Shown: one piece after another, positions 9,454 to 18,598 of the stretch
How positions within the stretch are numbered: position 1 is the stretch's first letter
Layout of the letters: each line of letters opens with the position of its first letter
Assembly (NCBI RefSeq): GCF_026151395.1
Contig: NZ_JAMQPV010000003.1
Coordinates: forward strand, 62,001-126,000
Direction of reading: 5' to 3'
Length of the DNA: 64,000 nt
Source of the DNA: Leptospira limi
GTDB taxonomy: Bacteria; Spirochaetota; Leptospiria; Leptospirales; Leptospiraceae
Position numbers and translations under genes: made by a program
The notes under the pieces: generated by a model
Database searches by the model: none
What the model was told of the DNA's origin: nothing
What the model saw: the letters and a program-made list of their open reading frames with translations, nothing else

Positions 9454-10566
9454 AGGATGTTTTTTTAGAATTTTTTCCCTGTATTCTCTTGGTGTGGTTC
9501 CAGTTTCCTTTTTGAAGGCTTCATTAAAGGTAGATTTGGATCCAAAACCAACATCATAGGCAATGGCAAGCAGAGATCTTTCGGGTTCTTTTTGAATTCT
9601 GTCTTTGGCTTCGTTGATTCTGTATGAATTTGTGAACTGATAAAAACTTTTTTTCATCTCTGAATTCAGAAACTCAGAAAGTTGGTGTGAACTTAGCCCC
9701 ATTTTTTCTGCTAAATCACGAAGGTTCAGTGTTTCATCACGGTAAATCATTTCAATTTCAAATAATTGTTTTAGATTATCGCGGATGAGATTGTGATCTA
9801 ATTTTGAAATTTGAGAGATCTTTGCTTTTTTTTCATCTTCTACAATCTTACGAACTTCCAAAAAGAAATCGGGAAAACTCTGGCGAATCACATATAAAAT
9901 GCACAAAAAAATTCCAATAGCAAGCCCTGAAATTTGGAAAGATGTGTGATCCCCGGTGGCGATTGTATTGAGTCCATACAATGATAACGCAAAACAAAAA
10001 CTGACAATTGTAGTTCCGATACGTAGCGTGTAGTTTTTACGAAACGTACTCCAGCGAATTTTTTTAGAAATACGCCAAACAATACGAATCATACACCATA
10101 AATAAATCAAAATGGTAACAAGAACCAATGTGATTGGCCTTTCTAAGTATGGGTTTTCTCCACGACTTACCCTTGCCAAATCATCGTTATGGTTCCAAAC
10201 ATTCCATCCAATGATCAAAAGAAAAGATAACAAGATGGGTACGAGGCGAAACGACAATCGTCTGAAAGAACGAAATTTTCCTTCCAATACAATGAGAAAA
10301 TATTCATCTAATAAAACACCTAAACATGCAATCATGGGTAAATTGGTGAGATACAATGGATAAAAAGAACGAATATGCCCAGAGGAAACTAGGTATAAAT
10401 TGAATAAATGGTAACTGGTTCCTAAAAAGATAATCCCTAGTAAAATTTGTTTTCGATTTTTATGATAACTAAAAAATTCCCCTACTGCGTAAAGCGAGGC
10501 AAGTAAGGTTGAAAACAATAGAAAAAAGTTCAGTGATTCAAAATGTGTCTGAAAAAATAAATCCAT
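9433..10566 (-). CDS. membrane-embedded AraC-family transcription regulator
   Basis: The 377-residue protein has about seven hydrophobic segments in residues 1-235 and an AraC/XylS double helix-turn-helix at about 265-370. The second helix-turn-helix carries the family signature IAYDVGFGSKSTFNEAFKKE followed by TGTTPREYR. Such 7TM-AraC proteins probably sense something at the membrane while binding DNA. The gene lies between the small secreted protein and a divergent HATPase gene. An 18-bp motif occurs on both sides of it, which suggests it controls both neighbours. The ligand cannot be predicted. Confidence 0.85.
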   Translation of the reverse strand: MDLFFQTHFESLNFFLLFSTLLASLYAVGEFFSYHKNRKQILLGIIFLGTSYHLFNLYLVSSGHIRSFYPLYLTNLPMIACLGVLLDEYFLIVLEGKFRSFRRLSFRLVPILLSFLLIIGWNVWNHNDDLARVSRGENPYLERPITLVLVTILIYLWCMIRIVWRISKKIRWSTFRKNYTLRIGTTIVSFCFALSLYGLNTIATGDHTSFQISGLAIGIFLCILYVIRQSFPDFFLEVRKIVEDEKKAKISQISKLDHNLIRDNLKQLFEIEMIYRDETLNLRDLAEKMGLSSHQLSEFLNSEMKKSFYQFTNSYRINEAKDRIQKEPERSLLAIAYDVGFGSKSTFNEAFKKETGTTPREYREKILKKHPIRSSRT

Positions 10567-10721
10567 TCAATTACCAACTGGTTCGGTTTCATTTCTGAAA
10601 TTGTGACCTTTAGACTCAAGATGCAAGAGAGCCACGTGTTATGACTAACCCTTTTTTCGAAGAGTGAGATTGCTTTTCTCTAGAAATTGAAAAAAAGATA
10701 AGGCAAAGGTTCGACACATTT

Positions 10722-10739
10722 TGTCCGATTCGATCGAAA
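10722..10739 (+). promoter_or_regulatory. third copy of the AraC-associated 18-bp box
   Basis: This stretch matches the box at 9436-9453 at 14 of 18 positions, including the core GTCCGA and GATCGAA. It lies between the divergent AraC gene (ATG at 10566) and the HATPase gene (ATG at 10825). A TATGAA element at 10756-10761 could serve as -10 for the plus-strand gene. The match is seen; regulation is inferred. Confidence 0.45.
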
Positions 10740-10803
10740 TGGCGTAATATACAAGTATGAATTGATCCACTTTGACGACAGTTTGTTTGGATTGTTATAT
10801 CCT

Positions 10804-10825
10804 TAGAGCATAAAGAGGTGCTCTA
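10804..10825 (+). promoter_or_regulatory. hairpin presenting the Shine-Dalgarno sequence in its loop
   Basis: TAGAGCA (10804-10810) pairs perfectly with TGCTCTA (10819-10825). The 8-base loop TAAAGAGG holds the Shine-Dalgarno sequence, and the last paired base is the A of the ATG start codon at 10825. The fold could either present the site or hold the start codon closed. Confidence 0.5.
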
Positions 10826-11469
10826 TGTCATTTGTTTGTTTACCCAATCCAATGTTTCAAACTAACGTTGTTACCGATTTTTCACCCATCCATTTGAGTT
10901 CTCCATCGAATTCTAATCAGACAAATGATGAGAAAAATCTATTATTACAAGGAAACATTTATTACCATAGCCAACTTTCCATTTCAGTTTCTGTAGCTGA
11001 CATGGCATTTTACTGGAAACGTTGTGACGTTTTGTCCAATTTCATCTCTCAATTTTACTTTCACTCTTTCGAATCAAAACAACTTGATAAAAATACGATT
11101 TCAACGGTGATCAATGAACTAGTTGAAAATGCTGCAAAATATTCGGACAAAGAAGAGAGTAAAATCCAAATTGAGATTAAGGACTTGGGAAACCAATTAA
11201 GGATTGAAGTGAAAAATAAAATCACTCCATGGATGAAGGCAATTTTTGAAAATAAAATTCAGACAATCCAATCCCATGATATCAATGATTTATACTTCGA
11301 GGCTCTCGAAGCACATCATAAAGGGATTCCTAATTTTGGTTTGGGATTATTACGTTTGCTTAAGGATTACCAACTCCCTCTCGCGTATGAGTTTACAAAA
11401 CTAGAAGGGAATGAATTTGAAATCACAATGAGAGCTCATCTTTTCATTTCTGAAACTGAAACTCTCTAA
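10825..11469 (+). CDS. stand-alone histidine-kinase-like ATPase domain protein
   Basis: This 214-residue soluble protein has a GHKL ATPase N box (VINELVENAAKYSDKEES at about residues 91-108) and a later glycine-rich NFGLGLLRLL segment, but no phosphoacceptor histidine domain. It resembles the small stand-alone ATPase proteins linked to SpoIIE phosphatase and anti-sigma switches, and the cyanobacterial slr1658-type group. A partner-switching role is an inference from family. It is divergent from the AraC regulator, with a shared box and an unusual hairpin over its start. Confidence 0.7.
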   Translation: MSFVCLPNPMFQTNVVTDFSPIHLSSPSNSNQTNDEKNLLLQGNIYYHSQLSISVSVADMAFYWKRCDVLSNFISQFYFHSFESKQLDKNTISTVINELVENAAKYSDKEESKIQIEIKDLGNQLRIEVKNKITPWMKAIFENKIQTIQSHDINDLYFEALEAHHKGIPNFGLGLLRLLKDYQLPLAYEFTKLEGNEFEITMRAHLFISETETL

Positions 11470-11515
11470 GGATAATTGTTTGTTACGGTAACAACAAGAT
11501 GATACAAGTTTCTTA

Positions 11516-11535
11516 CATGTGACCGATATCACATG
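11516..11535. other. CRP-consensus-like palindrome / small hairpin between convergent genes
   Basis: CATGTGA and TCACATG flank a 6-base centre, so the site contains the exact TGTGA-N6-TCACA pattern of CRP boxes. It lies between the convergent HATPase gene and aroA and includes the aroA stop codon. With no promoter expected here, a weak two-way terminator or chance is as likely as a CRP site. Confidence 0.35.
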
Positions 11536-12815
11536 GATTTTAAGATCTCAAAAAATCCAGGGAAACTTGTGTCGACCCAACTTGTATCATCAAAAGTGAG
11601 TTCCACGCCGGCAAGTTTGGAAAGGATTGCAAAACTCATTGCAATACGGTGGTCCATAAAGGTTTCAATTTTTGTTTTTTGAATCGAACTTACTTCACCA
11701 AACTCATATCCATCCTTTACTTCTTTCACCTGAATCCCTAGTTTTTCCAAATTGGAAACCATAGAATGAATACGATCTGATTCTTTAGCTCTCAGTTCTT
11801 CTGCATGAGAAATTTGAAATCCACCTTCAGAAAAAAGTCCCGCAACGGTTAAAATGGGAATTTCATCAATGATGGAAGGAATCAAATCTTCGGTAATCAC
11901 TGTACGTTTGAGTTTTGATGGGAAAATGAGTAAGTCACCAATCTCTTCTCCACATTCGACTCGTTTGGCGACAATTTCAATTTTACCACCCATATTTTGT
12001 AAAACTGTGATGATTCCTATCCGAGAAGGATTGAGTCCGATGTTTTTGATGAGAAGAGGTTCACTCCCTCCCCCACACAAACCAAATACAATGAAAAATG
12101 CAGCACTTGAAATATCACCTGGGATCACATACTTGGCCCCTTCAAAAAAATAGGGAGGTTTTACGGTAAAGTGAATGGGAGAATGGTGGATGATGTTTCC
12201 GCCAAGAAAACGAATCATATTTTCTGTATGGTCTCTTGATACTTCCGATTCTTTGTAATCAATTGAAATGCCAGATGACAAAGCTGCAAGGACAAGGGCA
12301 CTTTTAATTTGTGCCGAGGCAATGGGACTTTGGTAGGAATAATCTTTTAATTGTCTTCCCTGGATGCGGAGTGGTGCTCTGTCGTTTCCTCCAACGGAAA
12401 CAATGTCAGATCCCATCTCTTTTAATGGGTTCATGATCCTAGCCATGGGCCGTTTGCAAAGAGAGGCATCTCCTGTGAGGGTCGCTTGGATTTGTGGGAG
12501 ACCTGCCAGTAATCCTGCAGAGAGACGAATCCCAGTTCCGGCATTTCCAAAATCCAAAACCCCCTGGGGAGACTTGAGATTCTCTTTGCCAGGGCTTACG
12601 ACTGTATAACTTCCTTTTCCGAGGGATGAGACAGAAAGTCCCATTGATTCAAAACAATGTAAGGTATGAAGTGGGTCTTCCCCTTCTAAAAAGCCATGGA
12701 TTTCGGATTTCCCTTGGGAGAGGGCGCAAAAAAGCACAGACCGATGAGAGATCGACTTATCACCTGGGACATAAATTTCTTTTTTCGCATTTAATTTGAA
12801 TTGTGGCTGCAACAT
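11529..12815 (-). CDS. aroA: 3-phosphoshikimate 1-carboxyvinyltransferase (EPSP synthase)
   Basis: AroA joins phosphoenolpyruvate to shikimate 3-phosphate in the chorismate pathway. Starting at ATG 12815 gives 428 residues, the usual length; the longer reading from 12902 would run into the divergent neighbour and adds 29 unrelated residues. Visible motifs are [10 protein letters not shown], the GNAGTGIRL loop, [17 protein letters not shown] and SRDHTE. This combination resembles class II (CP4-like) EPSP synthases, which tend to be less sensitive to glyphosate, but sensitivity cannot be read from sequence alone. The ribosome-binding site is weak. Confidence 0.94.
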   Translation of the reverse strand: MLQPQFKLNAKKEIYVPGDKSISHRSVLFCALSQGKSEIHGFLEGEDPLHTLHCFESMGLSVSSLGKGSYTVVSPGKENLKSPQGVLDFGNAGTGIRLSAGLLAGLPQIQATLTGDASLCKRPMARIMNPLKEMGSDIVSVGGNDRAPLRIQGRQLKDYSYQSPIASAQIKSALVLAALSSGISIDYKESEVSRDHTENMIRFLGGNIIHHSPIHFTVKPPYFFEGAKYVIPGDISSAAFFIVFGLCGGGSEPLLIKNIGLNPSRIGIITVLQNMGGKIEIVAKRVECGEEIGDLLIFPSKLKRTVITEDLIPSIIDEIPILTVAGLFSEGGFQISHAEELRAKESDRIHSMVSNLEKLGIQVKEVKDGYEFGEVSSIQKTKIETFMDHRIAMSFAILSKLAGVELTFDDTSWVDTSFPGFFEILKSM

Positions 12816-12902
12816 GTTGTATTTTTCTAAAAAGTATTTTGCAATTTGGCGCTTCTTTATTAGCGTTTGTCGGAAACCTAAGTTTCCTTTACGAACAACC
12901 AA

Positions 12903-15440
12903 ATGCCTCTAGATACCAGTAAAAATAACCAAAAGATCCCAGTCAATCCAGGTGAAGTCCTTTTCATCGGAGGTAAGGCCTCAACTTCCATGAACATCCT
13001 CCATGAGGGTTCGGTACGAGTTGAGACCACACTCGGCGACACAAGCATTGTTTTGTACAGTTTGGAAGGAGCCAATTTAACACCAGGCATCTTTGCCTTA
13101 CTCGAAGGAACACCTTATCCTTATACCATTCGTGCGAAAACTTCATGTGTTATATCCACATATGTCATGAACCAACCAAATGCCAAAAAAACTCTCACTA
13201 CGAAAGTATCTGTTGGCGTTATGGCAGTTCGAACCCTTCTCAAAGAAATCGGCGAACTTTACAAACGGGTATTATCCATCAAAGGACTCTCCTCCAAGTT
13301 TGAACAAACGATGGATAATTTGGGTGCCGTTTATTATATTTTAAATCCATCTATCTTTTCTGATGTTACGCCGGGAGCGATGATCACTCGAGATGAAAAC
13401 ATCATTGACCCTGTGATGAAACTCATCCGAAACAATTTAGCAGGTTTCCAAGAACACGGTGGGATGTTACCAGACAAACCAACTATCAACTTTTTAGAAG
13501 AAGACCACGGCGAATTTTTTGAAAAAGATTATAGTGAATCCATCGAATGGAATGATGCAGAATTCCATTTTATTCGTAAAATTTTATCTGTGAATCCCAA
13601 AATTTCACAAGCCTTGTTTGAAGCCGATCCAACTCTTTTACAAAGTGCTGCTGAAAGTTATGTAAAAACATACCGCGAGTTATTCGAACTCCTAAGTAAA
13701 GAAACTTATGATTTATCAGAAATGATGAATTCTATGTTTGTCGGAGAAAATGCACTACTCGAAAAGTTTAATCTAACATTAGATTTATTTAATACTGGTT
13801 ATTCTACAATTCCTTCGACTGTGTTACTTCCCATTACTGAGTGGGCATTAAAAAAATCCAAATCACTTCTTGATGAATACAAACAAATTTTTGGAACTAA
13901 TTATGCAAGTGTTGGCAATAGTTTAGACAAACTCGAATCCAAACAATCGGAACTTACTGCTAAGTATGGACATGAACTGAATGCACAGAAAAACAAAGAG
14001 GAGGCCATTGCACAAGGTGGAGATCCAATCCGAGCAGGAATTGATACCAAAGCTTTAAAAGTGGAACTTCTCAACTCTGCAAGCCAAATCCTAAACTATT
14101 CACAAGCAGACCCAGAAGCAGTCAAAGAGTTTTCAACCTTAATGGTAAAACTGAAGTCCTTCAAAAACCCACTCGATCCAGAACCAGACAATCGTAAAAT
14201 TAGAAGGACCATTGCCAAAACATATTGGGATGTGTATAAGAAATCTTTCACAAAATGGTTACAATCAGGCAAGCAGGCTCCAAAAGCCGTTGAACTCATG
14301 TTACGTTATGGATACTTTGACGAAACCTTACTCGACGACGGTCATATCGTAGAACTTGTCGGTAGATTGTACCAACCGGGTGGGAATCCAAGTGCTCCGA
14401 TCCATCACGGTACTGATTGGTTAGAAAAAATTTATTCACGGGAAGTTCCTACTTCTGTTGACGAACTGGGACAAACATTTTTCGAAAAATTAAAAATGGA
14501 TCTCAAAGACTCTGGGATCAAATCCGAAAAAGACATACCACCCGATTATGATACTGGGGATGCAAGACTGGGTTCTGAAATTTCTTCCATGTATGAACCA
14601 AACGTGCGTTTGACATCAGGAAACATTGCAAGTCACTTCCCAATTCTCACAAAATACCACATCACCATTCCTTTGGAAAAATGTTTTGTTTCCAAAGATG
14701 ATGTAGAAAAAGCACTACAATACATTTTAGGCATTGATTATACTGCCTTCAATCGTGAGGTCATTTACCGAAACGAAGATATTGGAATCAAAAACGAGTT
14801 TATCCAAAGGTCAATCATTCCTGATTTTATCCTCGTTCCTTCCATTGGTCCCAAAATCATGATGTGGCAAGACCTTTCCATTTTCCGTGGAGCAGGATCA
14901 AAGGAATCAAGAGGTAGGATTTGTATCCCACATTTTGTAACAGGTGATCTCAAAACCTTTATGTTGGAAGCTATTGCTGCCTTCCGTTGGGAACTTTGTA
15001 AAAATATCCTTGGACCAGACTGGAATAACGTAGGGATTCCATCGATCACCGCAGATTACACCGATTATGTGCAGTTTTATAAAAAAAGTAAGGACCTTTC
15101 TCCTGAACTCAAAGAAAAAATTTCATCTGAGTTCAAACGGTTCCGAACTGACCGTGATAAATTTGCCTATGATTATTCTTTATGGATCCGGTATGAAGCG
15201 GAAGGAGTACAACGTGTCAACCGAGTGGTACGTTCTATTTTTTACCGTCATATTCCGTTTCATAAAAACATACGGGAAAAAATATCATCACAACCTGCGT
15301 ATGCAGAACTCCATAACCGCTTCAAAAATATCCGTACACGCCAGCACAAAGAATTTGAAAACAAGTACAAAAAGTACATGGATTCCAGTGGTAACTTACC
15401 AAAAGAACTGTATGAAAATTTAACTTTCTACGAAGTTTAA
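12903..15440 (+). CDS. large cyclic-nucleotide-binding-domain protein of unknown function
   Basis: The 845-residue product begins with a domain resembling the cyclic-nucleotide-binding beta barrel (about residues 10-115; the stretch [15 protein letters not shown] is typical of its middle). The remainder, mostly helical with a conserved-looking C-terminal half (about 470-845), matches no family I can name. No transmembrane segment or signal peptide is evident. The phosphate-binding cassette of the CNB domain is not well preserved, so nucleotide binding is uncertain. It is divergent from aroA (87-base gap), and its stop is followed 8 bases later by a perfect 17-bp hairpin before the next gene. 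Confidence 0.75.
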   Translation: MPLDTSKNNQKIPVNPGEVLFIGGKASTSMNILHEGSVRVETTLGDTSIVLYSLEGANLTPGIFALLEGTPYPYTIRAKTSCVISTYVMNQPNAKKTLTTKVSVGVMAVRTLLKEIGELYKRVLSIKGLSSKFEQTMDNLGAVYYILNPSIFSDVTPGAMITRDENIIDPVMKLIRNNLAGFQEHGGMLPDKPTINFLEEDHGEFFEKDYSESIEWNDAEFHFIRKILSVNPKISQALFEADPTLLQSAAESYVKTYRELFELLSKETYDLSEMMNSMFVGENALLEKFNLTLDLFNTGYSTIPSTVLLPITEWALKKSKSLLDEYKQIFGTNYASVGNSLDKLESKQSELTAKYGHELNAQKNKEEAIAQGGDPIRAGIDTKALKVELLNSASQILNYSQADPEAVKEFSTLMVKLKSFKNPLDPEPDNRKIRRTIAKTYWDVYKKSFTKWLQSGKQAPKAVELMLRYGYFDETLLDDGHIVELVGRLYQPGGNPSAPIHHGTDWLEKIYSREVPTSVDELGQTFFEKLKMDLKDSGIKSEKDIPPDYDTGDARLGSEISSMYEPNVRLTSGNIASHFPILTKYHITIPLEKCFVSKDDVEKALQYILGIDYTAFNREVIYRNEDIGIKNEFIQRSIIPDFILVPSIGPKIMMWQDLSIFRGAGSKESRGRICIPHFVTGDLKTFMLEAIAAFRWELCKNILGPDWNNVGIPSITADYTDYVQFYKKSKDLSPELKEKISSEFKRFRTDRDKFAYDYSLWIRYEAEGVQRVNRVVRSIFYRHIPFHKNIREKISSQPAYAELHNRFKNIRTRQHKEFENKYKKYMDSSGNLPKELYENLTFYEV

Positions 15441-15448
15441 TCCTTGCC

Positions 15449-15487
15449 GGATTCCATAAATGCAACATGATTGCATTTATGGAATCC
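15449..15487 (+). promoter_or_regulatory. perfect 17-bp hairpin enclosing a start codon
   Basis: Arms at 15449-15465 and 15471-15487 are perfectly complementary over 17 bp with a 5-base loop, CATGA. The first ATG of the downstream flavoprotein (15467) is in the loop and the second in-frame ATG (15479) is in the right arm. No run of T follows, so it is a poor Rho-independent terminator. It could control translation or stability, or be a protein-binding palindrome. Confidence 0.75.
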
Positions 15488-16381
15488 TATCAAACCTTTG
15501 GCATAGCCATTATCGGGGGGAGTTTTTCTGGACTCTCAGCTGCTCTATCCCTTGTCCGCTCCTTAAGAAACATAGTGGTCATTGACTCTGGGAAACCTTG
15601 TAACCAAAATACAACTGCTTCGCATAACTTCATCACACATGATGGATCGAATCCAAAGTTGATACGCGAAAAAACTATTTTCGACTTATCGAAGTATCCC
15701 AATTTCCATTCAATGTTTGGTGAAGTAAAATCCATCGGAAAATCGGAAAAAGGGTTTTTATTAATAGGAGACGGGATTCCAGAGATCCAAACAGAAAAAA
15801 TTATTTTTGCCACTGGACTCAAAGATGTATTACCCGAGATACCTGGTTTTGCAGAATCTTGGGGCAAATCAATCCTTCACTGTCCTTATTGTCATGGATA
15901 TGAATTTGTAGGTAAAACAACAGGTTTATGTATGAATGAAAACGGCGTATTCGAACATGCTAAATTTCTAAAACATTGGACTAAAGAATTAAAAGTTTAT
16001 ACAAATGGTCCGATTCAATTTTCGAAGGAAGAAGAAATCAAACTAGAAAAAGAAGGAATCGGTTTCATTACAGAAAAAGTCAAAACACTGATCCATAAGG
16101 AAGGCCAACTAACATCAATTCAGTTTGTATCAGGTAAGGAAATTTCGCTCGATGCTCTTTATGCGCGTGTCCAAATGGTACAACATACTGCATTACCAGA
16201 ATCCTTAGGTTGCAAAATGTTACCAAGTGGCCACTTGGAAGTTTCCAATTTTTATGAAACGAATGTTCCTGGAGTTTATGCAGTTGGTGATATGGCGTCT
16301 ATCTTCCGATCAGTGGCACATGCTGTCCATTCAGGAAACATTGCAGGTACCATGTTAAATCGTGCTATGATTTTGTCTTAA
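15467..16381 (+). CDS. thioredoxin-reductase-like FAD/NAD(P) oxidoreductase (GliT-type)
   Basis: The 304-residue protein has an N-terminal FAD-binding GGSFSGLSAALSL motif, a redox pair in CPYCHGYEF (about residues 142-150) and the C-terminal FAD motif GVYAVGDMA. These place it in the low-molecular-weight thioredoxin reductase family. The CxxCHGYE surroundings and short NAD(P) region are closer to GliT-like dithiol oxidases than to housekeeping TrxB. Substrate is unknown. Start is uncertain: ATG 15467 lies in the loop of the 17-bp hairpin, ATG 15479 in its stem, and neither has a clear ribosome-binding site. Its stop abuts the convergent gene at 16382. Confidence 0.82.
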   Translation: MIAFMESYQTFGIAIIGGSFSGLSAALSLVRSLRNIVVIDSGKPCNQNTTASHNFITHDGSNPKLIREKTIFDLSKYPNFHSMFGEVKSIGKSEKGFLLIGDGIPEIQTEKIIFATGLKDVLPEIPGFAESWGKSILHCPYCHGYEFVGKTTGLCMNENGVFEHAKFLKHWTKELKVYTNGPIQFSKEEEIKLEKEGIGFITEKVKTLIHKEGQLTSIQFVSGKEISLDALYARVQMVQHTALPESLGCKMLPSGHLEVSNFYETNVPGVYAVGDMASIFRSVAHAVHSGNIAGTMLNRAMILS

Positions 16382-17068
16382 TTAGACTTCTTCGACAAAA
16401 TAAGGTCTTGTGTATTCGCGGACGATCTCTACCACAAATCGTCCCCATGATTTTGGATCTTCTTGTGAGATGTTCACTTGTTTGATTTTAGGAAAATAAG
16501 CGGTTGGTTTAAAAACGGTATGGGTAAGTTCCAATGCTCGTAGGTAATTGTCCAAACGTTTTACTTTCACGAAGTTGATGATTTCGGTTTGGATTTTTTC
16601 TTTTGGCAAATATCCCACGATGATCATACGAGGGAATAGGTTTTTTTTGAGAAGACCAATGAAGTCTTCAAAACTATCCACTCGGTCAATAAAACCTTCA
16701 TAAGCACCACCACCCAAGTTCATAATTTGGGTTACGATGTCCATGGAAAAGGAAACTCCTTCCATGGTAGACATATCAGAAATGATCACAAGACCCTCAT
16801 CTGGTTGGAACACTTTGAACATATCAGCACCTTTGAAGTGCCTTCTGAGCAGTTTAGCCGCAGAAACATCAATTTCCTGTGCCTTAGCCAGTAACACCTT
16901 TCCCTGTGGGTCTAAAATGGGGTCTCGGGTGATGAGATACCGCTTTTTCACGGCATTTTGGTTCATAACTCGAAAGGCCTTTACTTTTTCCTCAATTTCA
17001 TCTAAGGTAGAGTAACCAATTTTGAGTACGTTTTCCCGTTTGCGTTTCCCGATGTCTGTTTCTTCCAT
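16382..17068 (-). CDS. unknown protein with an HD-GYP N-terminal-like segment
   Basis: This 228-residue soluble protein has no assigned family. Residues about 43-85 (a run with [20 protein letters not shown] followed by LLRRHFKG) resemble the short N-terminal domain that precedes many HD-GYP phosphodiesterases, but no HD-GYP domain follows. The middle contains a glycine-rich NLGGGAYEG stretch and the C-terminus a [15 protein letters not shown] helix. It is convergent with the flavoprotein gene, whose stop is immediately adjacent, and divergent from the lipoprotein gene at 17152. Confidence 0.6.
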   Translation of the reverse strand: MEETDIGKRKRENVLKIGYSTLDEIEEKVKAFRVMNQNAVKKRYLITRDPILDPQGKVLLAKAQEIDVSAAKLLRRHFKGADMFKVFQPDEGLVIISDMSTMEGVSFSMDIVTQIMNLGGGAYEGFIDRVDSFEDFIGLLKKNLFPRMIIVGYLPKEKIQTEIINFVKVKRLDNYLRALELTHTVFKPTAYFPKIKQVNISQEDPKSWGRFVVEIVREYTRPYFVEEV

Positions 17069-17151
17069 GAAAGCTTGGTGCCTAAATCTTTGTATTGCTT
17101 ATCCTATGGCAATTCTACCAATGTATAGCATATTTTTGTCTAAGGTATAAA

Positions 17152-17556
17152 ATGCGGTTCAATTTTTACCCAATCCTAATCCTAGTCGTGTTTTTTGGAT
17201 GTTCTTCCGTGGATTTTATCCCAGAACCTGATTTTCGTCCAAATGATCATCGTTATAAGGTATCTTCCTGGCAAGATGTGGAAATCCTAAGAGAAAGGCC
17301 CAAAAAACTCTTTAAAATCGTGGGAGAAGTCATCATTCGGAATACAGAAGACTTAACTTGGGAAGAGTATGAACCAAGGCTTAAAAAAGAGATGTATGCT
17401 CGTAAAATTGATGGTGTGTGGATGACAGAAAAGAACCAAACTTCAATTGATACGGTTTCCGTACAAACAATGGACCAAAAAGGAAGGACGACTCACTCCT
17501 ACCTCCAACAATCTAACTTACCTTATTGGAAAGGGTATGCCTTCCGGTATCGATAA
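17152..17556 (+). CDS. small putative lipoprotein
   Basis: From ATG 17152, preceded by AAGG, the product has 134 residues. A hydrophobic signal ends in VFFGCSS, a plausible spirochaetal lipobox, so it is probably a lipid-anchored envelope protein. The mature part (with WQDVEILRERPKKLFKIVGE) looks like a compact alpha/beta domain similar in outline to small YbjQ/DUF-type lipoproteins, but I cannot name a family. An upstream reading from 17095 adds 19 residues that spoil the signal peptide. The next gene starts 4 bases after its stop, indicating an operon. Confidence 0.7.
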   Translation: MRFNFYPILILVVFFGCSSVDFIPEPDFRPNDHRYKVSSWQDVEILRERPKKLFKIVGEVIIRNTEDLTWEEYEPRLKKEMYARKIDGVWMTEKNQTSIDTVSVQTMDQKGRTTHSYLQQSNLPYWKGYAFRYR

Positions 17557-17560
17557 TCAT

Positions 17561-18052
17561 ATGCCAAGAAAATTTGATTCTGAAATCTATATCTCACCAG
17601 CCGACGAATGGATTTTTCGCGGAAACCCCATTGATAAAGAAGAAATCCTTACCTACTTTCGCAATAACCTCCATGGAAATGAAAAAGGTGTCTACATTGA
17701 AAATACCTTTGGTGAACTTTCAGAACATGGGTATATCAAAATTGATGGTTTCCCTTGCCATGTCTTACACGTAGAAGTTTTAGAAGATGAAATTCTATTC
17801 CTCACCGATGATGGTAGGAGTTATCCATTTGGTGCATTCGAAATTTATGAAACAAAGGACGGTGGAATCTTGGGACTCAGGTCAATTGAGGATCGGATCA
17901 AATACCGATTCACATGGAATGCTGCAAAAGAACTATCAGATCTGTTGATTGAGGAAGATGGATTTACTTATTTGGATTGGAAAGGGGTTAAAATGCAAAT
18001 TCCAATGTATGAGGGAGAGGTAACGGTCCCCCTCCCCAATGACTACAGTTAA
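17561..18052 (+). CDS. DUF1285-like protein
   Basis: From ATG 17561, four bases after the lipoprotein stop, the product has 163 residues. Its beginning (ISPADEWIFRGNPIDKEEIL) and the later VEVLEDEILFLTDDGRSYPF stretch resemble the DUF1285 family of small all-beta proteins of unknown role. The assignment is tentative. A longer reading from 17447 overlaps the lipoprotein gene in another frame and adds a poor N-terminus. The stop overlaps the convergent TPR gene by 4 bases. Confidence 0.65.
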   Translation: MPRKFDSEIYISPADEWIFRGNPIDKEEILTYFRNNLHGNEKGVYIENTFGELSEHGYIKIDGFPCHVLHVEVLEDEILFLTDDGRSYPFGAFEIYETKDGGILGLRSIEDRIKYRFTWNAAKELSDLLIEEDGFTYLDWKGVKMQIPMYEGEVTVPLPNDYS

Positions 18053-18546
18053 TTGGAAGGAGCTTCTTCGTCCGCTTTTAATTCACGCCAAAGTTCATTT
18101 GCTTCTAAAAAATCTTTTTTTAATGAAAGAGCTTTGTGTAAGTATTGTAAGGATCTTTCTGGACGGTTCCAAAGTTTATACAAAGTTGCTAAGTTAAAAT
18201 AGGAGATGTGAGGTGCATCGTTTCGTTCACATCGTACTGATTTTTTTAACCAATACACGGCTTCTTTGTCATTACCCATACGTAGGAGTAAAACACCGAT
18301 TTCGTTACATGGATTTCCATATTCATGGTCCAAACTCACGGCTTTGTAATAGGAAGCCAATGCATCACTCCAGGATCCAAGAGCGTTTTGGACAAGTCCC
18401 AAATAAAAATAGGCTTCCTCTGATTCTTCCAATTCTAAACTGGAACGAAGGTGGAATTCGGCACGGTCTAAATCACCGATTTTAAAATGGTCTTTTGCTA
18501 AATCTAAAGAAAGTTGGAAAGAACTTGAAGACAAAGAGATCCTCAC
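18049..18546 (-). CDS. small TPR protein
   Basis: The 165-residue protein is built of tetratricopeptide repeats, for example FKIGDLDRAEFHLRSSLELE, AYFYLGLVQNALGSWSDALA and the LYKLWNRPERSLQYLHKALS stretch. It has no signal peptide, so it is probably a cytosolic protein-interaction scaffold; no partner is indicated. The start is uncertain: GTG at 18546 is given, but a TTG at 18534 is better placed behind TGAGG. It follows dxs on the minus strand after 52 bases and overlaps the convergent DUF1285-like gene by 4 bases. Confidence 0.75.
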   Translation of the reverse strand: MRISLSSSSFQLSLDLAKDHFKIGDLDRAEFHLRSSLELEESEEAYFYLGLVQNALGSWSDALASYYKAVSLDHEYGNPCNEIGVLLLRMGNDKEAVYWLKKSVRCERNDAPHISYFNLATLYKLWNRPERSLQYLHKALSLKKDFLEANELWRELKADEEAPSN

Positions 18547-18598
18547 CTGTTTTCTTTCATTTTCGGAAACCTTAAAAATCTCCTTGAAAACTTATTTT

